Assembly (NCBI RefSeq): GCF_014654895.1
Contig: NZ_BNBE01000001.1
Coordinates: forward strand, 1,364,001 to 1,428,000
DNA length: 64,000 bases
Reading direction: 5' to 3'
Source of the DNA: Streptomyces filamentosus
GTDB taxonomy: Bacteria > Actinomycetota > Actinomycetes > Streptomycetales > Streptomycetaceae
A program made the position numbers and the translations under genes. Shown here one piece after another: positions 61,737-64,000 of the stretch; position 1 is the stretch's first letter, and each line of letters begins with the position of its first letter. The notes under the pieces were generated by a model, which saw only the letters and a list, made by a program, of their open reading frames with translations, was not told the DNA's origin and made no database searches.

Positions 61737-64000
61737 TCAGCTGCCCTCGGCCGGCTTCTCCGCACCGCCCGTGCCGGACGGCTGGATCTTGGCGCCCGCC
61801 TCGGCGGCCCGTTCCAGGGCGGCCTGGAGGTCCTCCTGGGCCTTGCCGTAGGCCGTCCAGTCGCCCTTCGCCAGAGCGGCCTCGCCCGCGTCGTACGCCT
61901 TCTGGGCGTCGGCGATGGCCTGCTTCAGCGCCGCGTCCGCCGAGGCCGGCGGCTGCGGGGTGGTCGGCGGCTGCTCGGTGCCCGGGGGCGTGGTCGGCGG
62001 CGTGGTGGCCTCCACCCCGAAGACCGCGTTGAGGGCCTCCGTGAGGGTGTTCTCGAACACCGTGGTGTCCTTGGTGGTGTCGCCGTCCGGCTGGTCGGCG
62101 TCCACGTACGACACCGCGACCTTCTTCAGGAGCGGGTAGAGCGCGTTCCGTCCCTGGGCGTAGACCGGCTCCACATAGAGGAACCCGCCGTCGAGCGGCA
62201 CGGTGAGCAGGTTGCCGTACTGGATGTCCGAGTCGGCGCCCTTCATGTCGCGGACGAAGGTGGCCACGTCGGGCAGGCCGTTCAGCTTGCTCTGCACCTG
62301 CGCCGGTCCCGGCACGTCCTCGGTGACCCGCAGCAGTCTCAGCCGGCCGTAGTCCTTGCTGGTGGCGTCGGCGTCGACCGCCATGAAGCCGCCCAGGTTG
62401 GGCCGCCCGTTCGGGGTGAACGTCGTGGTCAGCGAGAAGCGCTGGTCCGCGTCCCCGGGCATCTTCATGCTCAGGTAGTACGGCGGCACCGCCACGTTCT
62501 CCTTGGTGGTCGGGTCGTCCGGCACCTGCCAGGCGTCCGAGCCGCTGTAGAACTGGGCCGGGTCGGTGACGTGGTAGCGGGTCAGCAGCTCGCGCTGGAC
62601 CTTGAACATGTCCTGCGGGTAGCGCAGGTGCTCCAGGAGGTCGCCCTTGATGTCGGCCTTGGGCTTCACCGTGTCAGGGAAGGCCTTCATCCAGGTCTTC
62701 AGGACCGGGTCCTCGGTGTCCCACTGGTAGAGGGTGACCGTGCCGTCGTAGGCGTCGACGGTGGCCTTCACCGAGTTGCGGATGTAGTTGACCTGGTTCT
62801 GCTGGGCGACGACCGCCCGCTGCTGGTTGCCGACGGTCAGCGAGTCGGCCGTGGTGTCGCCGAGCGTGGTCCGCGAGGCGTACGGGTAGCCGTTGCTGGT
62901 CGTGTAGGCGTCGACGATCCACTTGATCTTGCCCTCGACGACCGCCGGGTAGGCGTCGCCGTCGATGGTCAGCCAGGGGGCGACGGCCTCGACGCGCTGC
63001 TTGGGCGTGCGGTTGTACAGGATCCGCGAGCCGTCGCCGATGGCTCCGGAGTAGAGGATCTGCGGCTCGCTGAAGGCCACCGCGTAGGCCGCGCGGTTGA
63101 AGGCGTTCTCCAGGCTGACGCCGCTGTTGCCGCCGTAGCTGGTGGTCTTCTCGCCGTTCTCCTCGTAGTCCAGCTCCTTCTGGGGGCCGCCCACGATCGA
63201 GTACTGGTCGGTCTTCTCGCCGTAGTAGATCCGCTGCTGGTACTCGCCGAGGTCACCGGTGGTCGGCAGGCCCGACTCGGTGAAGACCGGGGAGCCGTTG
63301 GCGTCGGTCTGGGTGCCGCGGGCCATGATGGCGCCGTAGCCGTGGGTGTAGGTGAAGTGGTCGTTGATCCAGTTCCGCTTCGGGATGCCGCGGATGTTCA
63401 GCTCGCGCAGGCCGATGACGACGTCCTGGCCCTCGTAGCGGTCCACGTCGAGCGTCGTCGGGAACTGGTAGTACTTCCGCTTCTGCTCCAGCTGCTGGAA
63501 GGTCGGCGAGACGATGTTCGGGTCGAGGACGCGGTAGCTGGCCGCCGAGTCGGCGTCCGTGCGCAGCTTGTCCTTGGCCTTGACCGTCGACTTGCCCGAG
63601 TAGTTCTCCAGCTTGGTCTCGTCGATCGCGTACGCCCTGCGGGTCGCGTCGATGTTCTTCTGGATGTACGGGGCTTCCTTGGCCTGCTCGTTCGGCTGGA
63701 CCTGGAACTTCTGCACGATCGCCGGGTACAGGCCGCCGATCAGCACGGCGGAGAGCACCATCAGGCCGAAGCCGATGACGGGCAGCTGCCAGGTGCGGCG
63801 CCACAGCGTGGCGAAGAAGAGCACGGCGCAGATGACGGCGATGCAGAAGAGGATCGTCTTCGCCGGCAGGTAGGCGTTGGCGTCGACGTACCTCAGGCCC
63901 GTCCAGTTGCCGGTGGCCTTGAAGTCGCTGGACTTCACCGCGAGGCCGTACCGGTCGAGCCAGTACGCCACGGCCTTGAGGGTGACGAAGACGCCGAGGA
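61737..64000 (-). CDS. UPF0182-family large membrane protein, C-terminal part
   Basis: The start is beyond the right edge, since the frame is open there (LGVFVTLKA precedes the internal GTG at 63971). About 753 residues are visible. Two membrane helices near the left ([40 protein letters not shown]) precede a long extracytoplasmic region with beta structure, ending with an Ala/Lys coiled tail ([20 protein letters not shown]). UPF0182 proteins are about 980 residues and of unknown function. Confidence 0.94.
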   Translation of the reverse strand, partial: LGVFVTLKAVAYWLDRYGLAVKSSDFKATGNWTGLRYVDANAYLPAKTILFCIAVICAVLFFATLWRRTWQLPVIGFGLMVLSAVLIGGLYPAIVQKFQVQPNEQAKEAPYIQKNIDATRRAYAIDETKLENYSGKSTVKAKDKLRTDADSAASYRVLDPNIVSPTFQQLEQKRKYYQFPTTLDVDRYEGQDVVIGLRELNIRGIPKRNWINDHFTYTHGYGAIMARGTQTDANGSPVFTESGLPTTGDLGEYQQRIYYGEKTDQYSIVGGPQKELDYEENGEKTTSYGGNSGVSLENAFNRAAYAVAFSEPQILYSGAIGDGSRILYNRTPKQRVEAVAPWLTIDGDAYPAVVEGKIKWIVDAYTTSNGYPYASRTTLGDTTADSLTVGNQQRAVVAQQNQVNYIRNSVKATVDAYDGTVTLYQWDTEDPVLKTWMKAFPDTVKPKADIKGDLLEHLRYPQDMFKVQRELLTRYHVTDPAQFYSGSDAWQVPDDPTTKENVAVPPYYLSMKMPGDADQRFSLTTTFTPNGRPNLGGFMAVDADATSKDYGRLRLLRVTEDVPGPAQVQSKLNGLPDVATFVRDMKGADSDIQYGNLLTVPLDGGFLYVEPVYAQGRNALYPLLKKVAVSYVDADQPDGDTTKDTTVFENTLTEALNAVFGVEATTPPTTPPGTEQPPTTPQPPASADAALKQAIADAQKAYDAGEAALAKGDWTAYGKAQEDLQAALERAAEAGAKIQPSGTGGAEKPAEGS

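Overview
The window is chromosomal DNA of a Streptomyces (or very close actinomycete). The evidence is a very high G+C content, GTG starts, G+C-rich hairpin terminators, and a gene order that, as far as I remember it, matches the S. coelicolor core chromosome from the 2-oxoglutarate dehydrogenase gene through sodN, sigH, wblE, nagB, dasABC-dasR, nrdAB and sigR-rsrA to aroA, rsgA and hisN. Most of it is conserved core. I see no prophage, insertion sequence, CRISPR array or secondary-metabolite cluster.

Layout. 0-9 kb: the end of kgd, a small acidic protein, an unknown membrane protein, a DUF4097-PadR operon with palindromic operators, a secreted GH5 hydrolase, a quinone-oxidoreductase-like enzyme and a malic enzyme. 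9-17 kb: a polar amino-acid ABC importer, a methyltransferase, a CGNR regulator, the nickel superoxide dismutase pair sodX/sodN, and a LysR regulator divergent from snapalysin. 17-24 kb: a RibD-like reductase, a polyprenyl diphosphate synthase preceded by an internally deleted family-2B encapsulin gene, an amidase, a PLP deaminase/desulfhydrase, and a Na+/H+ antiporter with a UBP zinc-finger protein. 24-30 kb: an anti-sigma factor/SigH pair behind a SigB-type promoter, a lipid kinase, WblE and the PdtaS sensor kinase. 30-41 kb: a TetR/SDR pair with two operators, then the amino-sugar regulon (nagB, a GH3 hexosaminidase, dasCBA, dasR) with DasR dre sites, then the mctP monocarboxylate transporter. 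41-47 kb: class I ribonucleotide reductase nrdAB behind two NrdR-like boxes and a cobalamin riboswitch, then peptide deformylase. 47-53 kb: two HD-domain membrane proteins, then sigR-rsrA with a textbook SigR promoter and both SigR/SigR' starts. 53-64 kb: a M50-like protease, aroA, rsgA, an SMR exporter, a TetR, hisN, a CBS protein, a PerR-like Fur regulator, two identical initiator tRNAs flanking a Sel1-repeat protein, and the start-truncated end of a UPF0182 membrane protein.

How the genes work together. The strongest circuits are chitobiose/GlcNAc sensing by DasR over nagB and dasA; thiol-oxidative stress through SigR/RsrA with autoregulation; osmotic/developmental stress through SigH; B12 plus NrdR control of nrdAB; and nickel-dependent superoxide defence. 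The most unusual item is the mini-encapsulin (19313-19906). It keeps the two ends of a family-2B shell protein but lacks the cyclic-nucleotide-binding insertion and most of the HK97 fold, and it sits beside a polyprenyl synthase, the kind of cargo associated with that family. Several intergenic regions carry G+C-rich tandem repeats or paired palindromes that the gene annotation does not explain.
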